Source: Caprimulgus europaeus (taxonomy: Eukaryota; Chordata; Aves; Caprimulgiformes; Caprimulgidae). From it: DNA of 64,000 nucleotides. Position 1 is the stretch's first letter. Every line of letters begins with the position of its first letter. Under the pieces are notes generated by a model that had not been told where the DNA came from, did no database searches, and was given only the letters and a program-made list of their open reading frames with translations. The stretch spans positions 31,270,515 through 31,334,514 of the forward strand of contig OU015528.1 in assembly GCA_907165065.1 (NCBI GenBank). The letters run 5' to 3'. Positions 53,431-64,000 of this stretch are shown in pieces. Made by a program: the position numbers and the translations under genes.

Positions 53431-53613
53431 TAGAAATGACAGAAGGTGGGTGCAGTTGGGAGTTCTTTTAAATGAAATGTTTTGTATCTAAAGTACTGAG
53501 CTGTAGCAAAAACTGGATCTTTTTAGAAGTCACCACCTGATAAACTAATTTCAGTGTAATGATGTATCTGTGCGTGTTATGTCCTGAAGCAAAATGTAAT
53601 AATACTGAACTAG

Positions 53614-53808
<195 letters not shown>

Positions 53809-53915
53809 GAAGACTTTCTACAACTGCTAGGACTGTTACTTGCAACAGGAATTTTCCTGTTTGGCTGCCGTCTTCCTTTTTTAGTGCTTTTTGTATGTAA
53901 TACTTTAATGAATTA

Positions 53916-53921
53916 AATAAA
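53916..53921 (+). terminator. Proximal polyadenylation signal AATAAA
   Basis: AATAAA about 110 bp after the stop codon, followed within 35 bp by a G/T-rich stretch (TCTTGTTTCC). A candidate for a short 3' UTR form. Confidence 0.55.
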
Positions 53922-54656
53922 AGTTTGAACGTTCCAGAAATCTTGTTTCCAAAGGGACTTAGCAATGAGGCAGTAATACTGAGCTGACAAAAAAGAAAAC
54001 GAAAAAAAAATTGCTTCAGGAAGTTTTCTGGGGCTATAGTAAACCAATGCATTTAAGTTTTGCATGAGGAATACCGAATTCATTATACATTTGCAGATGT
54101 GGTGACTGTATTTTTGCACCAAGAAGTGTTTTTTGATAATACAAAAGCATGGAGAAAAGACAACTTCCTGTATTTCCATAGTTTCCTGTGAAATAATCTT
54201 GTGGGTATTTTGTAACAACCACCCTACAGTTCCTGATGGTGAATAAGTTTTAAAAAAAATTTTCAGTCAATATTAGGTTTTTTGTTGCTGTACAAGAATC
54301 TTTTTCTGCAGCTAGGGTATGGGGAAAGTTAATCTGGCATTAGTGGTTGCATATAAGCGTGAGGGAAAACAAACTGAATGCAGATGTACTAGGTTTTGTA
54401 TATAAATGTAAATGCTGGTGGTGGCAAAAATGGTTGTGTTCTGTGAGGATGTCTGCATTGAGGCAGTGAATAAGCTTCCTATTTTATTCAAAACCTAATG
54501 TTTTATATGGTTTTGGCAGTACCATGACAAGAGGCCAAATACCTTAAAGTGTTAGATACTGGTTAAATATCTTTTATAGATTTTATATTAAAATACCTGA
54601 CTATGATTTTGTGTGAAAGGTCTGATACCAATTGTAATGAATTCAAATTTGTGAGC

Positions 54657-54662
54657 AATAAA
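54657..54662 (+). terminator. Distal polyadenylation signal AATAAA
   Basis: AATAAA in the context GAGCAATAAAGAAGC, about 850 bp after the stop, followed by ATTTTGTGAAAAGC. A good candidate for the main or intermediate cleavage site of LEMD3. Confidence 0.5.
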
Positions 54663-54700
54663 GAAGCAATTGGCAGATACTGGATAAATATTTTGTGAAA

Positions 54701-56430
54701 AGCTGTATTTATTATTACAATTGCCAGGGCTGTGACAAAATACCATTGGGATTAAGTGACTTTCCCAATACGTTATAACTTGTTTTAATGAACCAGTTAC
54801 CTGTTAAAATTTTAAAAGGTACCTACTTCCTTGCAGAAATTTTGGCTGATGCAAACTGGAAGTACAGCTGACAGTAAATCTTGTGATTCCAAGCTTGTAA
54901 ATTTACTAACATTTACCTAGAAGTACAAAACTGCTGCTGAGAAGCTTAGTTGCAAATCTAAGATTATTGGCTTTACTAATCCCCACTCCTACAACAATTT
55001 TATCTAATTACTCAGCTGAATATCCTGTAGGAGGTGAGACTGGAAACACACCAGTCCCACAAATTTTACTGAAACTCACTTTACTTTGTAGATACAATGG
55101 ATTTGCAGCATGAACTTGCACAAATAATGCACGTTTTTCTTACGGTTAAGTAAACATGATGCACACTATTCTGCAACAGAAAATCCTATTGTGCCTTACC
55201 TTTGTGCTTTTGTGGGCACCATGTTTATTATTGGAGAGTTTGTTAACCGAAAAATTTTAAATCCTCAGTTTTATGTCTCAGATGCTAATGAATGAGTATA
55301 TATAATATATAATCAGCCATGCAGAATTCTACTTACCAAGGACTAGTACATATTTTTGGTGGGTAAGTAGATTGTGCCAGGTCTGGTAGATTTTGATGAG
55401 TTTTACTATATACATATATGTATAATATACATGTATATGTATTATATATATGTATATAAACTAATTTTGTTGTATTTGATGTGCATCATAGTGATTTGTT
55501 AACCCAACCTTAGTGACCCCATCTTGTTGACCTATTGCAAGAGTGAATGTAAAAATAGTTGTGGCATTTTAAAAGGTCGCCTCGATGCAAATGCATCTAT
55601 CTTGCTTCTAAAATATATTTCTTGTAAACACTGTACATTTTATTATTGTAATATGTACTATTATGCAGCTTATTTTACCTTAAACTGTTAAGTTGACCAA
55701 TATCCCTTCCTGCAAGACAGATGGGAATGTGTATAATACCTGAACATTTGAGAAAAATCAGATGTTTGTTGTAATTTGTCACCCTGTCCTGTAAAAACAA
55801 ACACAAAACCAAACCAAACTCGAATTAAAGGTTTATTAGGGTTTTTATATGCGTCTCACCTTCCTAGATGTTTGGATGTCTCTTTGACTCAAATACTTTT
55901 TTTCATCCGAGGGGGAGGGGGGAGATTAATTTGTCATAGCCACCTAATTTTTAATGTTTGTTAGGATTGGAAGCTGAACAGGTGCCCCTGTGAGCTGGAA
56001 CACAGAACTGAGCTTCACTCCAGGGGCTGGCAGCTTGACACTTGTCCCAATCCTGTACAGGGGCAGTGCCCAGGCATTACCTCGACTGCAAAGTCCCGGG
56101 GAGGCCACGTTGTCTGACCTGTTCCATGACAGAGGTGAAGAGTCTCTTAGCCTTGTGGTTTCAGCTTATTGCTTGTATTTTGAGATTTAAAAGGAAAAAG
56201 TCCTCAAAGGTATTTTGGTACATATGCTGTTTTCTAGACATTGTATTTGTACTATGCTCTTTTAAGATTGTTTTAGTGATGACTTGTAGGGAAGTGGTGT
56301 GGCGTAGTTGGACAAAAAACGGGTAGGTAAGTCCATTACTTCCATGGATTTGCCCAGCTCACTTTTAGCCCTTCCCCGTGGAAGGGGAGCGGGAGGAGGG
56401 AGAATGTCGCTGTAATTCTGTCCGTGTCCA
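54701..56430. other. Intergenic region between LEMD3 and the downstream gene
   Basis: No coding sequence is seen. It includes an alternating A/T tract at 55406-55459 and a modestly GC-rich patch at about 55980-56150. Part of it may belong to a long LEMD3 3' UTR. Confidence 0.55.
55406..55459. repeat. Alternating TA/TATG-rich low-complexity tract
   Basis: An irregular run of TATATACATATATGTATAAT type, full of short dyads. It could extrude or melt easily but carries no specific signal that I recognise. Confidence 0.7.
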
Positions 56431-56469
56431 TCTCCCTCCCTTTTTTTTTCCTTTTTCCCTTTAAGTCGG

Positions 56470-57480
56470 GCAAGGTGGGCACCAGGCGCTCTCTTACTTT
56501 CGCTGCCTGTTACAGAGCAGGCTCAGGGCTGCCGGCCGCTAGCGGGAGCCGTGGGTCAGAGCCAGCGCGGAGCCGCGGTGGCTGCCGCCACCCCCCGCTC
56601 CCCCCGGGCCGCAGGTGGGTCAGGGCGGCGGCGGGGCGGCCCCGCTCGGGAAGGGGCGTCCGCGGCTCTGCGCCCTGCTCGCTCCCGCCCCGCTTCCGAA
56701 ATGGCTTTTCCGAAGGCGAGGGGTCTGTTTTGCTCGCCCGAGGCGCGACCCTTCAGCGAAAGGGCAGCGGGCTCCGCCCGTGCTGCAGTGGCGGGACGGG
56801 GTCTGGGTGCAGGCCCCCTTCCCGCATGGCCGTGCCGCGCTGGTGTCTCCCCGGCTCTATGTTCATATTTGGCGTTGGCCGCCGGTGCCCAGGAATTTCC
56901 CGTCATGCTCCCGGGGCGGCGGGCCCGTCACTGCGATCCCGGGGGGCGGGGGACCGGGGCAGCTCGCTCGCTCCCTCTCTGGGGCCTCTCCTCATGCGCG
57001 CCGCGCTGCCGCTCCTCTCCGCGCTCTGCCTGGCGCTGGCGGCCGCCGCAGGTAGGAGCCGCGGCGGGCAGCTGGACCCCCGCCTCCCCATCGGACCCTG
57101 CCGTCGCGCCGCGGGGAGGGCGGGCCGGGGGCTGCGGCGGGGGCGAGGGGAGGAGCGGCCCCGGCAGCGCGGGGGCCGGGCCGCACCTGCCGGGGCTGTG
57201 GCGGGGGGCGGGCGAGGAGCGGGCCTCCGCTGAGGGGAGGCCCCTGGGCCCTGCTGGCGGCGGGGAGCGGAGGGGCTGGGGTCGGTGCTCGGGTTGGTCC
57301 CCGTTTCACGGAGCGAGCCCTGGTCAGGGTTTGCCCGCCCTTTATCCCGGCCGTGCCGCGGTGCCGGCCCTGTGTCCGCCGCAGCGGCTGAGCCCGAGTA
57401 CAGGGTGCGCAGACCCCGTGCTCCGGGTGTCCTTGGCGGTAGCTGCTGCTCTGTCTCGGGAACGAGGTGGACAGTTTCAG
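56470..57480 (+). promoter_or_regulatory. CpG island and promoter of the downstream gene
   Basis: Composition changes abruptly from AT-rich to very GC-rich with many CpG pairs and GC boxes (GGGGCGG, GGGCGG types). It spans the signal-peptide exon at 56994-57051 and the start of its intron. There is no TATA box at an obvious position, as is common for CpG-island promoters. Long ORFs in several frames here (up to 316 codons) reflect the lack of stop codons in GC-rich DNA, not genes. Confidence 0.85.
56994..57051 (+). CDS. MSRB3: Probable MSRB3 exon 1 (ER signal peptide)
   Basis: The ATG at 56994 opens 19 codons, MRAALPLLSALCLALAAAA, plus one base, then the donor GTAGGA. This is a classic signal peptide: a short basic start, a Leu/Ala-rich core and small residues at the end. 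MSRB3 is methionine-R-sulfoxide reductase B3; its A isoform starts with an ER signal peptide on its own exon. Vertebrate gene order places MSRB3 just after LEMD3 on the same strand, which is the main basis for the name. The catalytic exons are not in the window, so the identity is inferred. The Kozak context is weak (C at -3). Confidence 0.65.
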
Positions 57481-59044
57481 GGAGGTACAGCAGCGGCATA
57501 GTTGGCTTGGTGAGACAGCGCTGGACTGAGTGCGTAATTAGTTCAGTTCTGCTGCGGTCGCCTGCTCGGTAAATTGTGCTTCGTTGGTCAAAAAAGGAGC
57601 TTCAGCTTCACATACGCTGTCAGAATTCGGGTGTATTATTCTAAGGGAGCTCAGTGCGCTCACTCGCTGGGTTTGTTCCGTGTTACGCTACTGACAACTG
57701 TAGTCAATGCAAGGGATAAAGTATATTTCTTACTGTCCCCTTTTCAAGTTAATGTAGCTGTACTTGGTGTATCTTAATATTCCTGGAAATAGAAATGCGA
57801 CCCCACTAAGCTCCCTGCAGTATTTTACAAGCTTGCTATAACTGCTGGCTTTTCGGCTTGAGCTCAAATTCCAGTTGTCATCCCCTTAGCATAAAGACTG
57901 TCTGAAGGCGTAGTGGTCTTCAATAGGGATAGCTGCGTCTTAAAAATCCTAACTCTAATGATAGATATCTACAGATAAGGCTAGATGCCTACTGATATCT
58001 AGTGATAAACATCAAACCTATGTAAGAGTTCTGACGGTAAACATGCTGTTTAAGAAGGCAGAGCCTTACGTTACATGTCATGCCTTTAATTCTTTCTCTT
58101 TGAAGCTTTTCGTTGTTACTGTTAAAATGGTTCTGAAACTGCGTGCTCTCAAAAGATGTCAGAAGGAGGTATCTTGCCTTACTGATAGGGCTTCTGTATG
58201 ACAAATGGTCAGTAAATGGAAGAGCCAGCTCCACTCCCACTATGGCGCAGTGAATCCTGTGTTTAATGCTTAGAATTTGCCCTGTTTACGTTCTTGCCCT
58301 CGCTGAATTGACACAAGTGCTTGCCGTCTTACTTGCTGATGATTCCCAAGTTTTTACTGTGATGCTGCATGCCTTTGCAGTTCGTCATGATTCCTTGTCT
58401 GCCAAATTTGGTGGGTAATAGTGCCCTTTGAGTCTGATTCTGGAAGTGGTTTCCATGTGGCTTGTCATCTTAATCAGACGTTTGCTCATACTTTCTAAAA
58501 GGATCGCCTGCCTTGCTGTAGACATGGCTTATTTTAGAACAGTATTTCTTAATTGTCTTTTAAAATTTATGCAGGGAATTAAATATGGTGAATAGCTTAA
58601 CCAGAGTTACTAAATAATCCTAGAATTCTGAGATGAACGAAGACTTTTTTTTAAAAAAAATAAAGTTCTGCATTGATTTTTCAAAACGGCTAAGGTTAGT
58701 GGAGTTAAGGCATATATAGTTCAGTCCGGAATGTGGTTGGTTGGTCCTTTTCCTGTCTGATGTTCGTTGGATCTTTATAATACACATTTGAAAAGATCTT
58801 TTAGGAGGAAAAAAGAATTCTGTTTTTCACTCCCAGAAGAACAATCTTTAAAAATAGTGCCTTTGTATATGGGGTAATGTTTCTATATTTGGTAGCAAAG
58901 CCATATAAAGCAGTTGATCCTAGACAAAAATAAAACCTTTTGACTGAATGACCCTGCTTATTTTTCCAAGTGGTGGTGGTTATACACTCTCACAGGGATT
59001 TAGTTAATACAGATTTTTATGTTTTTATATACTTTAAGAATTCC

Positions 59045-59440
59045 TTACAGGTGTTCAATAAGGGAAACTTGCACATGAGGAAGATATTTGGTCTTTTTGC
59101 CCTGATATTTATGAAGGTATGGGAGGATCTTGTTTACATATTCAGGTTTTGCCAGCTTTGTAAGATGATACTTGTTTCTCCATCGTTGGAGGTCCTGCCT
59201 GTTCATTAGGTTAGAAATGCTAGAAAATGAAATTTCCCTTTTAGGTAGATTGTTAAAGGTTTCTTTGTTATTTATTTTAAAAGATGGAGGAATAGGAGGG
59301 AGAAGAGATCGCCCTGTTAAGGATTTAATCTTCTCAGCCAGGAGGTTAAGAAGTCTGACTGCCTGCATCAGACTGGCACTGCTATGAGCCAGCGATGCAG
59401 TAAAGCCATCCAATTTTGAGATAGCTCTGTTGAGCTGCAT
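59045..59440 (-). CDS. Unidentified antisense ORF, 131 codons
   Basis: The minus-strand ORF starts MQLNRAISKLDGFTASLAHS and has balanced, protein-like composition with an amphipathic first third and a basic second half (RWRNKYHLTKLAKPEYVNK). It could be an internal exon: ATGCAG just before its third codon would serve as an acceptor, and the stop overlaps CCT|GTAAGG, a good donor, giving a 386-nt exon at 59049-59434. I recognise no family. It may be a decayed retroelement or a chance ORF; ORFs of similar length elsewhere in the window are clearly spurious. Confidence 0.2.
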   Translation of the reverse strand: MQLNRAISKLDGFTASLAHSSASLMQAVRLLNLLAEKIKSLTGRSLLPPIPPSFKINNKETFNNLPKREISFSSISNLMNRQDLQRWRNKYHLTKLAKPEYVNKILPYLHKYQGKKTKYLPHVQVSLIEHL

Positions 59441-62400
59441 AATTCAAGTGAGTGTGTCCTCATTACAGAGCAACTCTTAACCTACATGCAGCATTATATT
59501 AGTCATAGGTAGGGAATATGACCCTTTTCCCCATACTTTGTAAGTTGTAAGAAAAAGTTATTTTTTCATGAAAAGCTGCAGTTTTGGCAACACTCAGGCT
59601 GTGAACATAGGCTGATGGGAAAGTGGCATAAACTGTCGGCCTAATTATAGCTTGGTCTAGCCTTGATTTGTTTAAGGGTTCCTTCAGCAAAAAGACCCCC
59701 AGAAAAATGGACCCTCAAATTCCTAGTGTATTTATGATGGTGTGTTTGGGAAGTAATGTAGCATAAAGTCCGGTATGGATTTTAGCTTTCCCTCAGTAGC
59801 TCTGAATTTGGTATGCTTATTTTGGAACAGAATTCAAGTCGAGGTGGAAGTAGGGTGTTTCTTGCTCTGGAATAATCTTGCCCATACATGGAGTTATTTA
59901 GAGGCTACTTTCTCTACACAACACAGAGATCTTTAAAACGTAATAGCAAGAAAAACCTGCCAGCTTTGGGGCATTCTTTTCTTAGTGTCTCATAGAGTAA
60001 CTGGCTACAGGTTAACTCTCACTTCCCTCGCTCTTGTCACTTCTGTAGGATTGTATTAGTATCTCTCCAGATACTTAATTTGCCTCAGGAGGACCACAGG
60101 TTCTCAGTAAACTATTAATATGTATTAGGAAAGAAAAAAAAAAGGCACAAAACTAAAGATTTAAGCCCTTCTCCATGGAAATTTGTGAATGTTTAACCAA
60201 CTAGTGTTTTAAAAGTAATTTCCAGCCAAGCACTTAAGAAAGAGAAGGGAGCATGTGTTGCATCTATAACTTCTACCAGAAGATGAAGAATGTAATTCTG
60301 GGTTTTCAGGGGGTTTTCTGTGTCCTTAATTTGTGAAGATGGTGATGCTTATCTTTTGTCTGAAAGTAGGGTAGAAGAATTCTTTGAGAACCCCATTTAT
60401 GGTGCGGCAGTTGGAAATTATAATTTGTCTGCTTAGCTCCAGCCTTCTGGTTCTCATTTAGCACCCTCAGTTCCAATAGCATTATCTGAAAACCACACAA
60501 TCTAGCAACTGGTACTGGGAATAAAGAGGCTTTTCTCAGTAAGGCCTTTAAGATCTGAGGAATTGTGCGATACGAGCCCAGAACAGGCAAGAACAATGCT
60601 TAAACTTATAAGGTGCTAACACGATTTTGCTGTTTTCATAGGCTTAAAGTATAGTTTAGCATTGTTTTGTAATGTGATTAGTACCATAAGTACTTCTTTA
60701 TTTAGGCTGAGCAGTGGAAATTATCTTTCCAGTAAGTCTTGCATTTAATGTGATTCAGCTTTTGAGTGTTGCACAGACAAAGTCTAAGGCCGGGACTTCT
60801 GTGGAGCTCCCCAGTTCACTCTTTCAGTAGCATCTGCACATTGAGATTAATAATTTATTTGAAGTGTGGGTAGCAGCTTAGCAAAATGTACATAGTGTGC
60901 TAGCACATTGTTTTGTTGGGAAGTGTGACCACATCCAAGAAATCTTAAAGAGTAATGTTGTGTGTGCCATTTGGAACTGTTTCCCCAGACGTCTCTAACT
61001 TCGCGTTCTTCCAAAGAGGGCTGACGCCTTTTCATTTCACCTGATGGAAAACAAATCCCTACTACCAGGGAATAACAATAGCACTGATGGAAAGTAGCTG
61101 CCAAATGCCCCTGCTTTCACTCTGCACAATGAAAAGGGAAAAAAAAAAATCAACACAAGGAACCTTAGCAGCTTCCTGGGGAAGTGATCTGTGCCAGTTG
61201 TCGCCAGAAGAAAACAGCCCATGAAGTGTTGGGTCTGGCTGAGGGCTTGCCCTGTTCTTGTTCCTCTCTGTTCCCCGGCGCGTGGTTCTGGGGGAAATCC
61301 GCAGGCGAGGCTGTGCCTCCAGCTGCACGCACGGAGAGTGTGGGTGACTTTAACCACATCGAGGGCCTGTGAGGTGCGTTGGCTGGGGTGAGAGCCGCAC
61401 GGATGTCCCTTTCAGTTCATGCAGCAGGTGTTTGAGTCAGGCCTGGGTTTCCTGTGGCTGGTTCAAGAGCAAGCATTGGTTTAATGTAAAGTTATTGTAC
61501 TAGCTCAAATCAGCTAAGAAGAATTTTTCACTTTGTACAAGCAGGCTTTGCCACCTGGGTCAGATTGTCACCATCCTGCTGCTGGGAGGAAGCCTGATGT
61601 GAAACATAAAACCAATGCGGATCCCTTCTTACGTGTCCTGATGATGAGCAGTCATGACTTACACCCAGTTCAAGTTGAATTTGTACTAGCGAGTGATCCA
61701 GCGGTGTGCTGATCTGGTCTTGGTGATGCTGAAACCAAGGCTTGCACATCAGGTTGGTTTAGGCTTCTGCTCCTGCACACCAATGGCACTGTCAGTAGCT
61801 GTAGTGTGAGTTTGAGGGGGAGAAGGGAGTAGGACAGGAACAGACGAAGAGGCTGCCAGCTCAGGGATAGGCAGAAAAGTTCAGGTGGATCAGCTGGCTG
61901 TGTGAAGTTGAAGCCCTGCAGTACAAATCCAGAAATTCCACAAATCAAGTGATTTAGGTTTTCTATAGCTTTTAGACTGTATCCTCATATTTTCCTATTT
62001 TTGGGGGATTAAAATCTATGTCTCATTTGGTCTTTTCTATATGCAGTGGAAAAATACTCTGCTGATGGCACACCTTTTAGCATCCCTTTTCATAAGAGAA
62101 ACCAAACTGTCTGTGTATGTGCTTGTTCTGCGTGCTCCTGCTTTTACTTAAAAGCAAGCACACCTAAGAGACAAGATCTGCGCTGACTTGTGTAGCACAT
62201 TAGTGGCTCACTTGGGAAGGGACCCACTGGATACTGATGGTTTTTAATCTTCTACAGAACCTGACATCCCTCATCCAAAACCAAAAGACAGCTTTGCTGC
62301 TTCCTTCTGAACTTGAGAGAGGTGCTGAATTGGACCAAACTATTTCAGTGTTTGCTGAACCATGCTGGGAAAGATTACAACAGATATTCTGCAAGACTCT

Positions 62401-62789
62401 AAGACTCTCCCTGTGAAGTTCTTTTAATGTGAAATACAGTAGCTGTCTGGGGGAAAACAAGCCTTTTTTGTTGCTCTGTTACATATGAATTAGAGTAGTA
62501 CATTTTTATCTAATGACAGTCAAGTAGCTGAGAGATATAATGCAGTTTAAGACAAGAAGCAGGTTTTCAGAGCATTATCCTATCTCCACAGTCACTCTTC
62601 TAGACTAAACAAACCAAGTTCTTAAAACATTTTTGTGGGGACTTGGTTTTCTGAACCACTCTTTTTTTTTTTTTATTTCTCCTCTGGACTTTCCTCAGTT
62701 GTCTCTGTCCTGCACCCTGAACCAGCAGGATATTCCAGCTGATATGTCACTGCTGCTGAGAGCAGATTTCCTCCCCAGCCTCTGCTATT

Positions 62790-63130
62790 ATGTATTATGC
62801 TTCTCTTTTTAATAAACTCCAGATTGTCATTTGCCTTTTTTAAAAAAAATAATATTCCACTGTTGGCTCAATTTATTGTCACTGTAATCTTCACATTGAT
62901 TTTTTGCAGTACTGCTGCTGGTCTGGTATTCTTCCTTTCTGGGTTTGTGCATTTGAGGATTTATTTTGTGGTTCTTTGTACTTTGAGGTCCAAATGCAGT
63001 TCTTTGTACTTGGCTGTATTGAATTTCATCTAAATGATGTCAGAACATTTTTCCAATTCATTACGACCATCTTGAGTTCTGCTCAGCTCTTTCGAGGTTG
63101 CAGGATACTCCTTGCAGGTTGATGTCTGCA
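62790..63130 (-). mobile_element. Possible ancient CR1/L3-type LINE remnant
   Basis: Read on +, the stretch CTGTATTGAATTTCATCTAA followed by TTTTCCAATTCATTACGACC and ATCTTGAGTTCTGCTC resembles the reverse complement of the reverse transcriptase end of old amniote CR1/L3 LINEs. It is much more diverged than the other CR1 pieces, and the boundaries are guesses. Confidence 0.35.
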
Positions 63131-64000
63131 GCTTTAGTGGGACTACTTGCTGGGTTTTCACCCTGGTCAGTAGGAGAAGCACTGAACGAGTGTGTTTTTT
63201 CAAGCAGCTTTGCACTCATGTTATAGGACTTTGATCCAGAAGGAAGGTGCTTTTCCAGTTTGCTCTGTCAAAAAGTATTTTATATTTGAGTTCTGTTGGA
63301 TTTACTGCTTTCTGCCTGCCTTTAGAGTAGAAGGAAAGAAGAAAGGTATGTTGGTTGATGGGGTTAGATTTTGGCAAGTCCATCTTGGAGACTTATTGCT
63401 TTCTAATTTTCAGTTGCCTATGGATTGTTTAGTACTTTGTTTCAAAGGCTCTCTCTGGGAGTTGAAGGTAGGCTTGTGGCCATGCAGTTCACCAATCGCT
63501 ATTTTCTCCCTTTTTAGAAGTGGATATTGTCAGCTTACTCCTGAGCTTTTGGAAAGGAAAAAAATCCTCCAGAGTGCTTGCTGAACAATTCCCTCTGCTT
63601 ATTTCCCAACCACTGTAGGATAAATATCCTAAACTGCCAGAGGAGGAAGGGCAACCTCAAAGGTTGAAGATACACAAGATGATAGCTCCATCAACCAGAA
63701 ATAGTGATTCAACTTAGTGTGCCTAATTTCTGATAGTCTCATATTTATCCAGCCAAAGCACCTGAAGCGAGTTCCTAAGAGTGAGAAGGAAAGCTTGAGA
63801 GATTTTGCTAAAGCTCCCTCTCTTATCTCTAAAAAGTGCAGCTTCAGCAGCTTCATGGACAAGATGGTTCATTACAGATCCAAGTGACTGTAGTGCTCCA
63901 GTGACAATTTGTGTGCAGAGGAAGGTCTGTGCAACAGATTTCAATGGTTTGAATCATCTGCAACTACTTCAGATTATTACCTCTGTTTTTCCTTAAAAAA

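Larger units (their letters stand above)
53809..54700 (+). other. LEMD3: LEMD3 3' UTR (minimum extent)
   Basis: The sequence after the TGA is AT-rich. It holds two AATAAA signals and a Pumilio-like TGTATATA near 54399. The mammalian 3' UTR is longer (around 2 kb as I recall), so the true end may lie nearer 55.7 kb, although I see no further AATAAA there. The antisense ORFs in this stretch are not credible genes. Confidence 0.6.
57052..64000 (+). other. MSRB3: Probable MSRB3 intron 1 (start)
   Basis: After the CpG island the sequence returns to AT-rich. I find no exon with the conserved MSRB3 catalytic sequence (the CxxC zinc sites), which fits the large first intron known in mammals. It holds an unexplained antisense ORF (59045-59440), a GC-rich patch near 61250-61420 and probably an old CR1-type remnant at 62790-63130. 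Nothing else is recognised. Confidence 0.55.

Noticed and set aside
56424-57501. Long ORFs in several frames of the CpG island (up to 316 codons)
   Set aside because: GC-rich DNA lacks stop codons. The frames show no family similarity, consist of Pro/Ala/Gly/Arg-rich filler and overlap each other; only the signal-peptide exon at 56994 with its donor is credible.

Overview
This is a vertebrate, almost certainly avian, nuclear DNA window. Two things support a bird: several truncated CR1 LINE 3' ends carrying the typical avian tail, and two solo LTRs of a family I associate with Neoaves, especially passerines. Base composition is AT-rich except for one CpG island. Almost all of the sequence is intron or intergenic DNA.

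The main gene is LEMD3 (MAN1, an inner nuclear membrane SMAD regulator) on the + strand. Its large first exon lies upstream of the window. Every later coding exon, 2 to 13, is readable with consistent splice phases and ends at a TGA at 53806-53808. The exons join into about 405 residues covering the perinuclear lumenal loop, the second transmembrane helix, the nucleoplasmic winged-helix region and the C-terminal UHM/RRM domain. 3' UTR polyadenylation signals follow at 53916 and 54657.

The most remarkable feature is a large intragenic duplication. A block with exon 2, intron 2, exon 3 and flanking intron occurs at 7393-14978 (copy A) and again at 23079-29947 (copy B), separated by 8.1 kb of different sequence. 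The exons are base-identical between copies and keep their splice sites. As a pair they are 105 nt, phase 1 to phase 1, so including both pairs would insert an in-frame 35-residue repeat into the lumenal loop. Copy B also carries a 730-bp deletion repaired with a 22-bp insert that matches sequence about 200 bp downstream, a template-switch signature. False duplication in the assembly is the main alternative.

Layout: 1-7392 unique intron 1 with a perfect 22-bp-stem hairpin at 4389-4439; 7393-14978 duplicon A; 14979-23078 spacer with a CR1 3' end, a decayed CR1 endonuclease fragment and a solo LTR; 23079-29947 duplicon B; 29948-53808 exons 4-13 with introns holding CR1 fragments, a 595-bp hAT-type DNA transposon with an 8-bp target-site duplication, and a second solo LTR; about 54.7-56.4 kb intergenic; 56.47-57.48 kb CpG island; 56994-57051 a signal-peptide exon, most likely exon 1 of MSRB3 (ER form), which follows LEMD3 in the same orientation in vertebrates; then its intron 1 to the window end, with an unexplained 131-codon antisense ORF.
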